This document shows positions 42,430-51,386 of a DNA stretch of 64,000 nt, piece by piece. The notes under the pieces were generated by a model. That model searched no databases. It saw only the letters and a program-made list of their open reading frames with translations, and was not told the DNA's origin. The position numbers were made by a program, and so were the translations under genes. Source of the DNA: Noviluteimonas lactosilytica (GTDB taxonomy: Bacteria; Pseudomonadota; Gammaproteobacteria; Xanthomonadales; Xanthomonadaceae); NCBI RefSeq assembly GCF_020866925.1, contig NZ_JAJGAK010000002.1, forward strand, positions 434,001 to 498,000, written 5' to 3'. Position 1 is the first letter of the stretch, and every line of letters begins with the position of its first letter.

Positions 42430-43599
42430 ATGCAAGGAAGCAAACCGCTGCTGTTCGCGCTGTCGTTGTCGCTGCTCGCAGTCGCGTGCAATCGCAACGC
42501 GGAATCCCCTGCAACGCCGGCCGCGCCTGCGACGCTCGCCAACGCCGTGACGCCAGCGACGCCGGCAACCGCGGCCACGCCTGCAAGCACGCCGCCGCAG
42601 GCGGATGCGCAGATGCAGGCCGTGCTCGACCAGCTCGGCAAACTTGGCGGCAAGCCGATCGAAACGCTCACCGCCGTCGAGGCACGCAAGCAACCCTCGC
42701 CTGCCGATGCGGTGAAGGCGTTGCTCGAGTCGCAAGGCAAACCGACGACGCCGGAAGCCGTCGCGAAAGTCGATAACCGCACGTTCCCCGGCCCCCGCGG
42801 CGCGGTGCCGATCCGCATCTACACGCCCGAAGGCGAAGGACCGTTCCCCGTCGTGCTGTACATCCACGGCGGCGGCTGGGTGATCGCCGACCTCGACACC
42901 TACGACGCGAGCCCGCGCGCGATCGCCAACGCAGCGAAGGCGGTCGTCGTGTCGACACACTATCGCCAGGGCCACGAGCATCCCTTCCCCGCCGCGCATG
43001 AAGACACGAAGGCCGCGTATCAGTGGCTGCTGAAGAATGCCGCAAGCCTGGGCGGCGACCCGAAACGCATCGCCGTGGTCGGCGAAAGCGCGGGCGGCAA
43101 CATGGCCGCGAACGTGTCGATCGCCGCGCGCGACAACCAGTGGCAGGCGCCGCTCGCGCAGGTCCTGGTGTATCCGGTCGCGGACGACGACATGAATTCG
43201 CCGTCGTACATCGAGAACGCGAACGCCAAGCCGCTCAACAAACCGATGATGGAATGGTTCGCGAAGAATTACCTGGGCGATGCGTCGAAGGCGTCGGATC
43301 CGCGCATTGCGCTGGTCGATCAAGCGAACCTCGCCAACCTTCCGCCGACGACGATCATCCTCGCGCAGATCGACCCCTTGCGTTCGGAAGGCGAACGACT
43401 CGGCGAGAAGCTGCGTGCCGCGGGCGTGCCGGTGACGGTGCAGCGTTACGACGGCGTCGCGCACGAGTTCTTCGGCATGGGTGCCGTGGTCGACAAGGCG
43501 AAGGACGCGCAGCAACTGGCAGGCAAGCAGCTGCAGGCAGCGTTCTCGTCGACCGCGCCAGCGTCGACCGCGCCGGCGTCGAACGCAACCTCACCCTAA
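42430..43599 (+). CDS. HSL-type alpha/beta-hydrolase lipoprotein (esterase/lipase)
   Basis: This 389-residue predicted lipoprotein has the lipobox LLAVAC and an Ala/Pro/Thr-rich linker (about residues 25-55, repeats of TPATPA). The catalytic domain belongs to the hormone-sensitive-lipase family: YIHGGGW (oxyanion hole), VVGESAGGNMAAN (nucleophile Ser), an Asp near QIDPLRSEG and the His in VAHEFFGM. Start 42430 has GAGGA seven bases upstream. Substrate is an ester of unknown type. Its last 9 bases overlap the convergent small membrane protein gene. Confidence 0.9.
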   Translation: MQGSKPLLFALSLSLLAVACNRNAESPATPAAPATLANAVTPATPATAATPASTPPQADAQMQAVLDQLGKLGGKPIETLTAVEARKQPSPADAVKALLESQGKPTTPEAVAKVDNRTFPGPRGAVPIRIYTPEGEGPFPVVLYIHGGGWVIADLDTYDASPRAIANAAKAVVVSTHYRQGHEHPFPAAHEDTKAAYQWLLKNAASLGGDPKRIAVVGESAGGNMAANVSIAARDNQWQAPLAQVLVYPVADDDMNSPSYIENANAKPLNKPMMEWFAKNYLGDASKASDPRIALVDQANLANLPPTTIILAQIDPLRSEGERLGEKLRAAGVPVTVQRYDGVAHEFFGMGAVVDKAKDAQQLAGKQLQAAFSSTAPASTAPASNATSP

Positions 43600-43980
43600 C
43601 GGATGCTCGCGTTTGGAGATGCGATAGCCGATCAGCCCGACCAGCAGGATGCCGACGTTGCCGGCGAGATCGAGCAGCATCCACTTCGTGAAGATCGGTT
43701 GCACGAAGTAGAAGTACCAGTTGAACGCGAAGAACGGGATCGAGCCCAGCAGGCCGAAGACCAGGAAGGTCTTCGGCGTGAACTTCGAGAACCAGATGAT
43801 CGCACCGCACAGCACCGCCTGCGCGCCGAAGCACGCGATGAAGACCGAAGAGGCGGGCGTGAGCACCTGGTGCTCGGGGCGGATCGTCAGCTGCTCCACC
43901 ATGCGCGGCAGCAACATGCACCACGTGCCGAGGATGATGAAGATCGCGGCGAGGATGCGCTGGAGGGTGGCCGATGTCAT
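43591..43980 (-). CDS. Small membrane protein, four predicted helices
   Basis: This 129-residue protein is mostly hydrophobic: ILAAIFIILGTWCMLLP, VFIACFGAQAVLCGAIIWF, TFLVFGLLGSIPFFAFNWYFYFV and LLDLAGNVGILLVGLIGY. It ends in a short basic tail (RISKREHPLG). I recognise no named family. It stands alone, convergent with the esterase gene (9-base overlap) and upstream of the serine hydrolase gene in the same direction with a 31-base gap. Confidence 0.75.
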   Translation of the reverse strand: MTSATLQRILAAIFIILGTWCMLLPRMVEQLTIRPEHQVLTPASSVFIACFGAQAVLCGAIIWFSKFTPKTFLVFGLLGSIPFFAFNWYFYFVQPIFTKWMLLDLAGNVGILLVGLIGYRISKREHPLG

Positions 43981-44011
43981 GGCGCGGACTCCGTCGTGCG
44001 GGACGCGCGGC

Positions 44012-45583
44012 CTACTTTAGCGCGCAGTCGCCCACGCGCGTGAAATCGAGGTCCTCGTAGTCGGAACTGAAATCGCCTTCCGGATCGACCTTCGCCATCC
44101 GCATGCGGCCGTCGGCGAAGTCGACCCAGGCTTCGAGATCCACGCGGTCTTCGTCCCAGTCCACGCGCCAGCGGCCGTCCACCGCGACGATCGTGCCGAC
44201 CATCAGCGGCGACTTCTCAGACTGCCAGCGCAGGCGCCCGTTCGCGGGACACACGCGCACGGTGCCGAACCACGGGTCGCGCCACGTGCCCGTGCGCGCG
44301 TCGTCGAACGGCGCCGTCACCGGCGTGCGCGGCGCATCGGGTTTCGTCTCGTGCTTCGCCTTCGCTTCGGCGTCCTTGTCTTCCGCGTCGAGCTCGTCGG
44401 CGTAGCGCGCGATCGTGACGCCCTGCCCCGGCTTCGTGAAAGTCTTCAGCAACACTGTGCTCAGCGCGGTGCGCGCATCGTCGGCGTCGCCGTTGATCAT
44501 GAAGACGAAGCCGCTGCGACGATCGGGCAGCAGCACCATCGCCGAATACATGCCCGACAACGTGCCCGTGTGCGATACGGTCCATTGCCCGTCGACATCG
44601 GCGAGCCGGAAGCCATACGCGTACGCAAGCGCGTGCGTGTTGTCCCAGCGCACGCGGCGCGAGGAAATCGGCATCGGCGTACGCGCCTTCCACATCTCCT
44701 TGCGCTGTTCTTCCGACAACCACGCCTTCGCCTGCGCATCGGGCGCGAGCCACGCCTGCATCCAGCGCAGCATGTCGTCGAGGCTGCAGCGGATGCCGCC
44801 GGCGGCGGCGGAGGTGATCGCGGGGACCTGCGCGTCGTCGACGTTGTCGCCGGCGACATAACGGCCGTCGGGCTTGCGCACGTTGGGCTGCGCGACATCG
44901 CCGGTCGCATCACGGTCGAACGCACCGACGCGGCAGCGCGTCATCCCCAGCGGCTCGAAGATCTCGCGTTGCACGAGCGTTTCGTACGGCGCGCCGCCCG
45001 CGGCCGCGGCCACTTCGCCGGCGACCACGTACAGCAGGTTGTCGTACGCATAGCCCGAGCGGAAGCTGTAGGCGGGCTTGATGTGGCGCAGTCCGGCGAC
45101 GATGTCGTCGCGCGTGAAGTTGTTGGGTTCCGGCCACAGCATCAGGTCGCCGCCGCCTTCCGGCAGGCCGCTGTTGTGCACCAGCAGGTCGCGCACCGTC
45201 ATCTCGCGCGTGACCCACGCATCGAACATCGCGAAGCGCGGCAGGTGCTTCACCACCGGATCGTCCCAGCGCAACTTGCCCTGGTCGACCAGGCGCGCAA
45301 GCACGCTCGCGGTCATCGCCTTGGTGTTCGAGGCGATCTTGAAAATGGATTGCGGCGTCAATGTTTCGCCGCTGCCGGCCACGCGCTCGCCGCGCGTGGT
45401 CGCATACGTGATCCTGCCGTCCTCGATCACGCCGACGGCGATGCCGGGCAATCGATAACGCGCGACCGCATCGTCGACGATGCGGTCGTACGTAGCGTTC
45501 GATGACGGTTGTTGCGGTGATGGCCCGGCCTGCGCGCCGAAGGCGAGCAGGCCGAGCATCATGCAAAGAACGGTTCGCTTCAT
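44012..45583 (-). CDS. Periplasmic serine hydrolase, beta-lactamase/D-aminopeptidase-like
   Basis: This 523-residue protein has a signal peptide (MKRTVLCMMLGLLAFGAQAG). The catalytic domain is the class C beta-lactamase/penicillin-binding type: SNTK (Ser85-Lys88), a YAYDN (YxN) motif and SHTG in place of KTG. A C-terminal beta-barrel-like domain follows (WFGTVRVCPANGRLRWQSEKSPLMVG). Such enzymes act on D-amino-acid peptides or esters; true beta-lactamase activity is not implied. It follows the Oar-like receptor gene, separated by a terminator, so it may have its own promoter. Confidence 0.88.
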   Translation of the reverse strand: MKRTVLCMMLGLLAFGAQAGPSPQQPSSNATYDRIVDDAVARYRLPGIAVGVIEDGRITYATTRGERVAGSGETLTPQSIFKIASNTKAMTASVLARLVDQGKLRWDDPVVKHLPRFAMFDAWVTREMTVRDLLVHNSGLPEGGGDLMLWPEPNNFTRDDIVAGLRHIKPAYSFRSGYAYDNLLYVVAGEVAAAAGGAPYETLVQREIFEPLGMTRCRVGAFDRDATGDVAQPNVRKPDGRYVAGDNVDDAQVPAITSAAAGGIRCSLDDMLRWMQAWLAPDAQAKAWLSEEQRKEMWKARTPMPISSRRVRWDNTHALAYAYGFRLADVDGQWTVSHTGTLSGMYSAMVLLPDRRSGFVFMINGDADDARTALSTVLLKTFTKPGQGVTIARYADELDAEDKDAEAKAKHETKPDAPRTPVTAPFDDARTGTWRDPWFGTVRVCPANGRLRWQSEKSPLMVGTIVAVDGRWRVDWDEDRVDLEAWVDFADGRMRMAKVDPEGDFSSDYEDLDFTRVGDCALK

Positions 45584-45595
45584 CCTTCCACCCGG

Positions 45596-45624
45596 AAAAA
45601 AAACGGCGGCCCGGGGGGCCGCCG
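45596..45624 (-). terminator. Intrinsic terminator of the Oar-like receptor gene
   Basis: CGGCGGCCC and GGGCCGCCG (45604-45624) form a 9-bp GC stem. On the minus strand it is followed by eight T residues. It lies between the receptor stop (45633) and the serine hydrolase start (45583). Confidence 0.92.
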
Positions 45625-45632
45625 GGGGTGCC

Positions 45633-48563
45633 TTAGAAATCCAGCGAAACCGTGATCTGGCCGTAGCGCGCCGCCTGGTAGCCGGTGCCCTGGCCGTACA
45701 GCGGGTTGATCAGGCCGATGGCGTTGGCGAGTTCGCGATCTTCGTTGACCTCGTTGACGACCTGGCGGTCGAAGAGATTGAAGACGGCGAACTTCACCGA
45801 CAGGTCCGAAGCGCCGAACGAGTGCTTGTACGTCACGCTCGCGCCGACGTCCCATTCCCACGGCAGGCGATCCTCGCTGCCGCGCGGGAACAGCGTGTAC
45901 GTGCGTTCCGGATGCGACGCATCGCAGTTCGCGGTACACACGTAGAACGAGTGGAACTCGGTCTCGTCGAACGGGTTGCCGACGCCGAACACGCTGACCG
46001 GACGGCCCGAACGACCATCCAGCGTCGCGCCGAACTCCCACGCGTCGTTGAGCGCATACGTGCCGTTCAACTTGATCTGGTGGCGACGATCGTTCGGCAG
46101 GTAACCGTGCGCGTTGAAGTTCACCCACGGATTGTCGAACGCCTCGGTACGGCCGGAGTCGGAGAAGTCCGTGTCGGAGTTGACGGGGCCTTCCGCGTTG
46201 CCCTGGCTGAAGGCGAGCGTGTAGGACGCGTTGAACGACCAGTTGTTGTCCCACGCGCGGTCGAGCACCAGCTCCATCGCCTGGTAGTCGCGGCGCGGCT
46301 TCATCCAGCCGGTCGACCCGACGAAGTTGCCGTCCACGTCGTACAGCGCCCAGCCCGTGTTGCGGGTGTCGATGTCGACGAAGGCGTCGTTCTCGCCGTC
46401 GCAGTCGGTGTCGCTGTAGATGGTCGCCACTTCACCCGGGTTGCCCATGATGAAGCCGCCGACTTCGCAGAGCCCGTTGTACGTGATCTCCATGTCGTCG
46501 ATCGCGTTCGTGAGCTTGCGGAAGATGCCGCGCGCGCCGAACGACCAGTTCGCGTCGATCTGCTTCTGGAAGCCCAGGATCAACTCGTCCTGGTAGACCG
46601 GATCCATGTCCGCGTCGACTTCGCCGCGCACGTCGGGCACGGTGCCGTCGCCCTGCGAGTCGTCCACGTCGCCGAGCTGCTCGCCGAGGATCGGGATGTT
46701 GTTCTCGTCGAAGCCTTCGAACACGTAGAACGTGCGGCGATCGAGGAACGGACCGGCCTGCTTGATGTTGATGACGTTGGCGACCGGCAGGAAGTAACGA
46801 CCGACGTTGCCGAAGATCTTCAACGAGGAGTCGCCGAGGATGTCCCAGGAGAAGCCCAGGCGCGGCGCCCACATGTTGTCCATCTTGATGTAGCTGACGC
46901 CCTCGCCGTTCTTGTTGTCGAACTCCTCGTTGCGGATACCGATGTTGAGCAGGAAGTTGTCGGTGATCTGCCAGTTGTCTTCGAGGTAGTACGCCGAGTT
47001 GACCGTCTCGAAGTTGCCTTCGTTGCGGACCTCGCGCGTGCGGACGTACGCGTCGACGCCATCGGGCGTGGGCACGCCGTTGACCTCGTCGCCGGCTTCG
47101 AAGACTTCGAAGCGACGGCCGTCGCCGGGATAGCGCTGGTTGTAGAAGCTGGTGTTGTTCTCGTGGTCGTAACCGAAGCGCAGCAGGTGGTCGCCCAGCT
47201 GCCAGTCGAAGTCCAGGCGGTACTGCTCGCGATCGTCGGCGCGCGCGATCACGGCCGTGTTGCTGGTGCAGCCGAGGAACCCCGAGCCCACGCGACGGTC
47301 CTGCACGAGCGAACACTGGTCGTCGGTCAGGCTGTGGATGTCGGAGGTGCGGCTGTTCTCGCCGTACATCGCCTTCATCGTGAAGGTGTCGGTGAGGTAG
47401 CCGGTGTACGTCAGGTTCCAGTTGTCGCCGCCGCTCTCGTTGAACGTGGTGTTCTGGTAGATGCGCGCGCCGTTGAGGTCCTGCGCCGGCTCGATCCCGT
47501 ACTCGTCCGTGGTGAGCTTGGTCTTGTCGGAGAAGCCCATCGCCGAAATCACGTGGTCGCTGGTGATCTGCCAGTCGACCTTCGCGCCCCAGAAGCCGGG
47601 GTTCGAACGGCCATCGAAGAACGTGTCGTAGGTGTCGTCCGAATTGCGCGGATCGTACTTGCGCGCTTCGTACATGCCGAAGAAGAACAGCTTGTCCTTC
47701 ACGATCGCGCCGGACGCCCAGAGGTTCAGCGCCGCGCGGTCGAACTCGTCGTAACGCGAAATGCGGCCCGGGTTGTCCTGCTGCTCGCTCTGCAGCCAGT
47801 CGGGTTCGTACACCAGCTGCGCGCCGGCCTTGAAGTCGTTGGTACCGGACTTGGTGACGGTGTTGAGCACGCCGCCGGTGGTGCGGCCGAATTCGACCGA
47901 GTAACCGCCGGTCTTGACCTGGAATTCCTGGAAGAAGTTGAACGGCACCGTCGAGAAGCCGACGCGGTTGTAGAAGTCGGTGATGTTCAGGCCGTTGACG
48001 TAGACCGCGTTCTCCGCGACCGACGAACCGCCGAACGACACGCCGCCGAATTCGCCGCGCACCACGCCCGGGGCGAGCAGCGCCACCGACAATGCGTCGC
48101 GCTGCACCGGCAGGCGATCGATCTGTTCGATGGTCAGGTTGGTCGCCGTTTCGGTGGAGCTCACGTCGATCGGCGAGATCGACGAACCCGTCACCGTCAC
48201 CGCTTCCAGCGTCGCAGGCCCCGTGCCGACGTCATGCGTCGTCGCGTTGCCGAGGCTGATGGTGACCGTCTGGATGCTGCCGACCGCGGCACCGCCCGAC
48301 TGCACCTCGACGGTGTACCTGCCGACCGGCAGCAACGGGAAGCGATAGCTGCCGTCCGCATCCGCCGTGACCGTGCGTTCGAAACCCGTCTCCGGATTGC
48401 GCACCGTGACCTGCGCGCCCGCGGGCACGTGGCCGACGAGCGAACCGTCGGTGTTGGCCGCGAACGCAGGCATCGCGAGCGGCATCGACAGGGCCATGCC
48501 CAGCGCGAGCCACAACGTCGACTTCTGCAAGGCGTTCTTCTTCACTCGGTTGATCCCCTTCAT
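45633..48563 (-). CDS. TonB-dependent receptor with N-terminal carboxypeptidase-regulatory domain (Oar-like)
   Basis: This 976-residue outer-membrane receptor has a signal peptide (ending PAFAANTDG, about residue 36), then an Ig-like CarboxypepD_reg domain (GSLVGHVPAGAQVTVRNPETGFERTVTADADGSYRFPLLPVGRYTVEV), a plug (ATNLTIEQIDRLPVQRDALSVALLAPGVVRGEFGGVSFGGSSVAENAVYVNGLNITDFYNRVG) and a long barrel ending QITVSLDF. This is the Oar type common in Xanthomonadaceae, often tied to peptide or protein uptake. It lies 18 bases after the transglutaminase-like gene and is probably co-transcribed with it. Confidence 0.93.
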   Translation of the reverse strand: MKGINRVKKNALQKSTLWLALGMALSMPLAMPAFAANTDGSLVGHVPAGAQVTVRNPETGFERTVTADADGSYRFPLLPVGRYTVEVQSGGAAVGSIQTVTISLGNATTHDVGTGPATLEAVTVTGSSISPIDVSSTETATNLTIEQIDRLPVQRDALSVALLAPGVVRGEFGGVSFGGSSVAENAVYVNGLNITDFYNRVGFSTVPFNFFQEFQVKTGGYSVEFGRTTGGVLNTVTKSGTNDFKAGAQLVYEPDWLQSEQQDNPGRISRYDEFDRAALNLWASGAIVKDKLFFFGMYEARKYDPRNSDDTYDTFFDGRSNPGFWGAKVDWQITSDHVISAMGFSDKTKLTTDEYGIEPAQDLNGARIYQNTTFNESGGDNWNLTYTGYLTDTFTMKAMYGENSRTSDIHSLTDDQCSLVQDRRVGSGFLGCTSNTAVIARADDREQYRLDFDWQLGDHLLRFGYDHENNTSFYNQRYPGDGRRFEVFEAGDEVNGVPTPDGVDAYVRTREVRNEGNFETVNSAYYLEDNWQITDNFLLNIGIRNEEFDNKNGEGVSYIKMDNMWAPRLGFSWDILGDSSLKIFGNVGRYFLPVANVINIKQAGPFLDRRTFYVFEGFDENNIPILGEQLGDVDDSQGDGTVPDVRGEVDADMDPVYQDELILGFQKQIDANWSFGARGIFRKLTNAIDDMEITYNGLCEVGGFIMGNPGEVATIYSDTDCDGENDAFVDIDTRNTGWALYDVDGNFVGSTGWMKPRRDYQAMELVLDRAWDNNWSFNASYTLAFSQGNAEGPVNSDTDFSDSGRTEAFDNPWVNFNAHGYLPNDRRHQIKLNGTYALNDAWEFGATLDGRSGRPVSVFGVGNPFDETEFHSFYVCTANCDASHPERTYTLFPRGSEDRLPWEWDVGASVTYKHSFGASDLSVKFAVFNLFDRQVVNEVNEDRELANAIGLINPLYGQGTGYQAARYGQITVSLDF

Positions 48564-48581
48564 GCCCTTTGCCCCTCCCGG

Positions 48582-50057
48582 CTATTTGGCTGGAACGACG
48601 TTCCATTCGAAGTCGTAGTCGAACTGGTCGAAATACAGGTTGCCGCCCCGCCATTCCGCTTCGCCGCGCTGCGAGTCGACGTTGTCGGAGCGGAAGTGCG
48701 TCTTGGCGGGTTCGAACTGCGTGCCCCATGCGTCGTTGAACGCCACGCGATAACGATCGAGCCCACCGAGGTAGAACCATTCCACATCCGGATCGCCGGC
48801 GAGACGGCCGAACGTCACGTCCATGGGCACCCATCCATAAGGTGCGATGTACACCTGGCCCCAGTCGTGCAGGTTCCAGTAGTCCGTGTCCGAGAACATC
48901 ATTCCCGACTGCCAGCGCGCGGGAATCCCGTTGAGGCGCAGCAGCGTCATCAACAGCAGCGTCTGCTGGCCGCAATCGGCGTGGCGCGCATGCAGCACGT
49001 AGTCGGGGATGTTGGAAAGCGTCGAGTATTCGCGTGCGCCCGCCCACGGATAGTTGGCGTCGACAAGCGCGAACAGCTTGCGTGCGATGGCGTACGGGTT
49101 CTTTTCGTCGCCGACGGTCTGTCGCGACAACTGCTTCATCGCATCGGTGAAGACGATATGCGGCGCTTCCTCGCCCAGGAACGGCGCGAGCTCGGTGCGT
49201 TGCGCGTCGGTGAGCGGCACGACCTTCGCAGGATCGATCGCGTGGTACTGCGTGGAGAGCGTGACTTCGTAGGTGACGTCGAAGCGCGTCGGCTTGCCGC
49301 CTTCGGCCTTGTCCTGCAGGTGCACGGTGCGCATCAGCGCGGATTCGGGCGCGAGGGTGTTCTTCGCGGGCGTCGTCGATACGAGCTCGATGTCGTCCTG
49401 GTGGCCGGGGATGTGGCGCGGGAACGGGATCCACGCATCGATCGCCTCGCCCGCGGGCACCGCGTCGGCATTGACGGTCAGCGACTGGGTGATGCGCACG
49501 CGCTGCGGCAGCACGCTCGACTTGCCCGTCTCGAGCGCGGTCTTGCGCGCGAGCTGGTGGTGCGGGTGCAGCTTCTCGAGCGGGTTGTCGTTGCGCTTCG
49601 GCGGCTCCGTGCGGCGCGCGACCGCTTCGGGGCTCAGGCGCCAGAGATTGCCGACGGCGCGCTGGAAGTAGCGCTTCTCACCGTCGATGGTCATGTGTTC
49701 GAGCTGGTTCGCCGCATCCCATTTCGCGAACTCGTCGTCGCGCAGGTCGGGGATCTGCTTCTTCACGTCCGCGCGGATCTTCGCTTCGTCGTGCGGGAAG
49801 TCCAGGCGGATGCGGCGCATGCGCTCGCGTTCGTAATCGAGTGCGCGTTGCGTCGCGGCGTCGGGGTTTTGCTTCAGCGCTTCGTCGATCGCCGCGTTCG
49901 CGGCCTTGAAGTCGCCGCGATCGACCATCGCCACGATGGCGGGCGGTGCGGGCGGCGGATCGAAGGCGGCGACCGCGCCGGCGGCGAGGCACCCGGCGAT
50001 CGCGAGGGACAGCAGGGGCATCCACATGCGCGAACGCACGTGGAGCGGAGTGGACAT
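48582..50057 (-). CDS. Secreted transglutaminase-like domain protein
   Basis: This 491-residue exported protein has a signal peptide (SRMWMPLLSLAIAGCLAAGAVAAFD). An N-terminal helical region (to about 170) is followed by a beta domain and a transglutaminase/peptidase core with HADCGQQTLLLMTLLRLNGIPARWQSG (catalytic Cys), LHDWGQVYI (His) and VPMDVTFG (Asp). Bacterial members often act as peptidases or amidases rather than cross-linkers. It heads an operon with the Oar-like receptor and is divergent from the permease-NlpC-epimerase-RpiR operon. A role in handling cell-wall or protein peptides is inferred. Confidence 0.88.
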   Translation of the reverse strand: MSTPLHVRSRMWMPLLSLAIAGCLAAGAVAAFDPPPAPPAIVAMVDRGDFKAANAAIDEALKQNPDAATQRALDYERERMRRIRLDFPHDEAKIRADVKKQIPDLRDDEFAKWDAANQLEHMTIDGEKRYFQRAVGNLWRLSPEAVARRTEPPKRNDNPLEKLHPHHQLARKTALETGKSSVLPQRVRITQSLTVNADAVPAGEAIDAWIPFPRHIPGHQDDIELVSTTPAKNTLAPESALMRTVHLQDKAEGGKPTRFDVTYEVTLSTQYHAIDPAKVVPLTDAQRTELAPFLGEEAPHIVFTDAMKQLSRQTVGDEKNPYAIARKLFALVDANYPWAGAREYSTLSNIPDYVLHARHADCGQQTLLLMTLLRLNGIPARWQSGMMFSDTDYWNLHDWGQVYIAPYGWVPMDVTFGRLAGDPDVEWFYLGGLDRYRVAFNDAWGTQFEPAKTHFRSDNVDSQRGEAEWRGGNLYFDQFDYDFEWNVVPAK

Positions 50058-50144
50058 CGCGATGGCTCCGACCTTGTCCAAGCGCACACGACCCCTGCGA
50101 GAGAGCTGCGAAATGCTTCTGTAACATCTCCGTGATGGCCGGTC

Positions 50145-50187
50145 AATAAATTATTCTTCCCCCGGCCGCTTCGATGAATATATATTC
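50145..50187. promoter_or_regulatory. Paired AT palindromes in the divergent promoter region
   Basis: AATAAATTATT (50145-50155) and GAATATATATTC (50176-50187) are symmetric AT-rich sites in an otherwise GC-rich window. They lie between the divergent transglutaminase and DUF819 genes. RpiR-family regulators bind AT-rich palindromes of this kind, and the RpiR-type gene ends the plus-strand operon, so they are candidate operators or promoter elements for both directions. Confidence 0.45.
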
Positions 50188-50223
50188 CGACCGCCCCCGA
50201 TCCCGGGGCGACGGGGGAACCGG

Positions 50224-51375
50224 ATGATCCAGACGGTGTGGCCCTACCTCGCGCTGATGCTCGGGATCGCCGGGCTGTTCCCCATGCTCGAGCGGCGCAC
50301 GCAATGGCGCGTGTTCTCCGTCATGCCGCCGATCGTCATGGTCTACCTGCTGGTCACCGCGCTGTCGGTCGCAGGCGCGTGGCACGTGCAGGGCGAGATC
50401 CAGGCCGCGCAGAAGACGCTGATCGCGCAGATCCTGCCGGCGATGCTGTTCCTGTTGATGATCCATTGCGACCTGCGGGCGATCCTCGCGCTCGGGCCGC
50501 GCGTGCTGGCGGTGTTCTTCAGCACGACGGTGTGCCTGTTCATTGCGTTCGCGACCACGTACCTGCTGTTCCGCAACGCCCTGCCCGCGCTCACCAAGTG
50601 GGAACCGCTCGCCGCGTTGAGCGGCAGCTGGGTCGGCGGATCGGCGAACCTGATCGCGGTCGCGCAGGGCGCGGGGCTGTCGGAGCAATCGATTGCGCTC
50701 GCACTGCTGACCGATGCGCTCTGCTATTCGGTGTGGGTGGCGGTGCTGTTCTCGGTCGGGCGCCTGGCGCCGGCCTTCGATCGCTGGACGCGTGCGAAGT
50801 CGAGCGCCGACATCATCGCGGCCGTGCCCGAAGCGAAAGGCGCGATCACGCCGGATGCGGTCCTGCTGTGGCTCGGCCTTGCGCTCGGCGCGGGCGTCGC
50901 CTCGCGCTGGATCGCCGGGATGCTGCCCGAATCGCAATACGTCAGCGCGACCTCATACACGATCATGATCGCGACGGGCCTGGGCCTCGTCGCCGCGCAC
51001 ACACCGCTCGCGCGCTTCCCCGGCGCGTCGAAGATCGCCAGCGCGCTGCTGATCTTCATCGTCGCGATCCTCGCCTCGCAGAGCAATTTCGAAGGCATCG
51101 GCGCGGCGCCGTGGTACATCGCGTGCGGGCTGTCGATCCTGCTCATCCATGCGGCGCTGCTCGCGCTGCTGGCGAAGCTGTTCCGTTTCGATTTGTACCT
51201 CTGCGGCATCGCGTCGCTCGCGCACGTCGGCGGTGTCGCCGCGACGCCGGTGCTCGCCGCTTCCTATTCGCCCGCGCTCGTCCCGGTCGGCATCCTGCTT
51301 GCGTTGCTCGGCTATATCCTCGGGACGGGTTTTGGTTTGGTCATGGCGCAAGTGCTCGCAGCGCTGGCGCCTTGA
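50224..51375 (+). CDS. DUF819 family membrane permease
   Basis: This 383-residue protein has about ten hydrophobic helices and the DUF819 hallmarks: MLGIAGLFPMLERR, IHCDLRAILALGPRVLAVFF, ALSGSWVGGSANLIAVAQG, DALCYSVWVAVLFSVGR, and near the C terminus GIASLAHVGGVAATPVLAASYSPALVPVGILLALLGYILGTGFG. The duplicated GG-rich segments resemble secondary transporters. Family substrate is undefined; the downstream NlpC/P60 and epimerase genes suggest it imports murein-derived peptides. It is the first gene of a four-gene operon; the next starts 12 bases after its stop. Confidence 0.88.
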   Translation: MIQTVWPYLALMLGIAGLFPMLERRTQWRVFSVMPPIVMVYLLVTALSVAGAWHVQGEIQAAQKTLIAQILPAMLFLLMIHCDLRAILALGPRVLAVFFSTTVCLFIAFATTYLLFRNALPALTKWEPLAALSGSWVGGSANLIAVAQGAGLSEQSIALALLTDALCYSVWVAVLFSVGRLAPAFDRWTRAKSSADIIAAVPEAKGAITPDAVLLWLGLALGAGVASRWIAGMLPESQYVSATSYTIMIATGLGLVAAHTPLARFPGASKIASALLIFIVAILASQSNFEGIGAAPWYIACGLSILLIHAALLALLAKLFRFDLYLCGIASLAHVGGVAATPVLAASYSPALVPVGILLALLGYILGTGFGLVMAQVLAALAP

Positions 51376-51386
51376 GGAGAATGCAG

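Noticed and set aside
44012-45583. Antibiotic-resistance beta-lactamase
   Set aside because: It has SxxK, YxN and an HTG motif, but length, C-terminal domain and context point to a peptidase/esterase-type member; resistance cannot be claimed.
45480-50135. A 1551-residue open frame on the plus strand across the serine hydrolase, receptor and transglutaminase genes
   Set aside because: It is antisense to three well-supported genes, has Arg/Val-rich composition without any domain, and is the expected by-product of GC-rich third codon positions.
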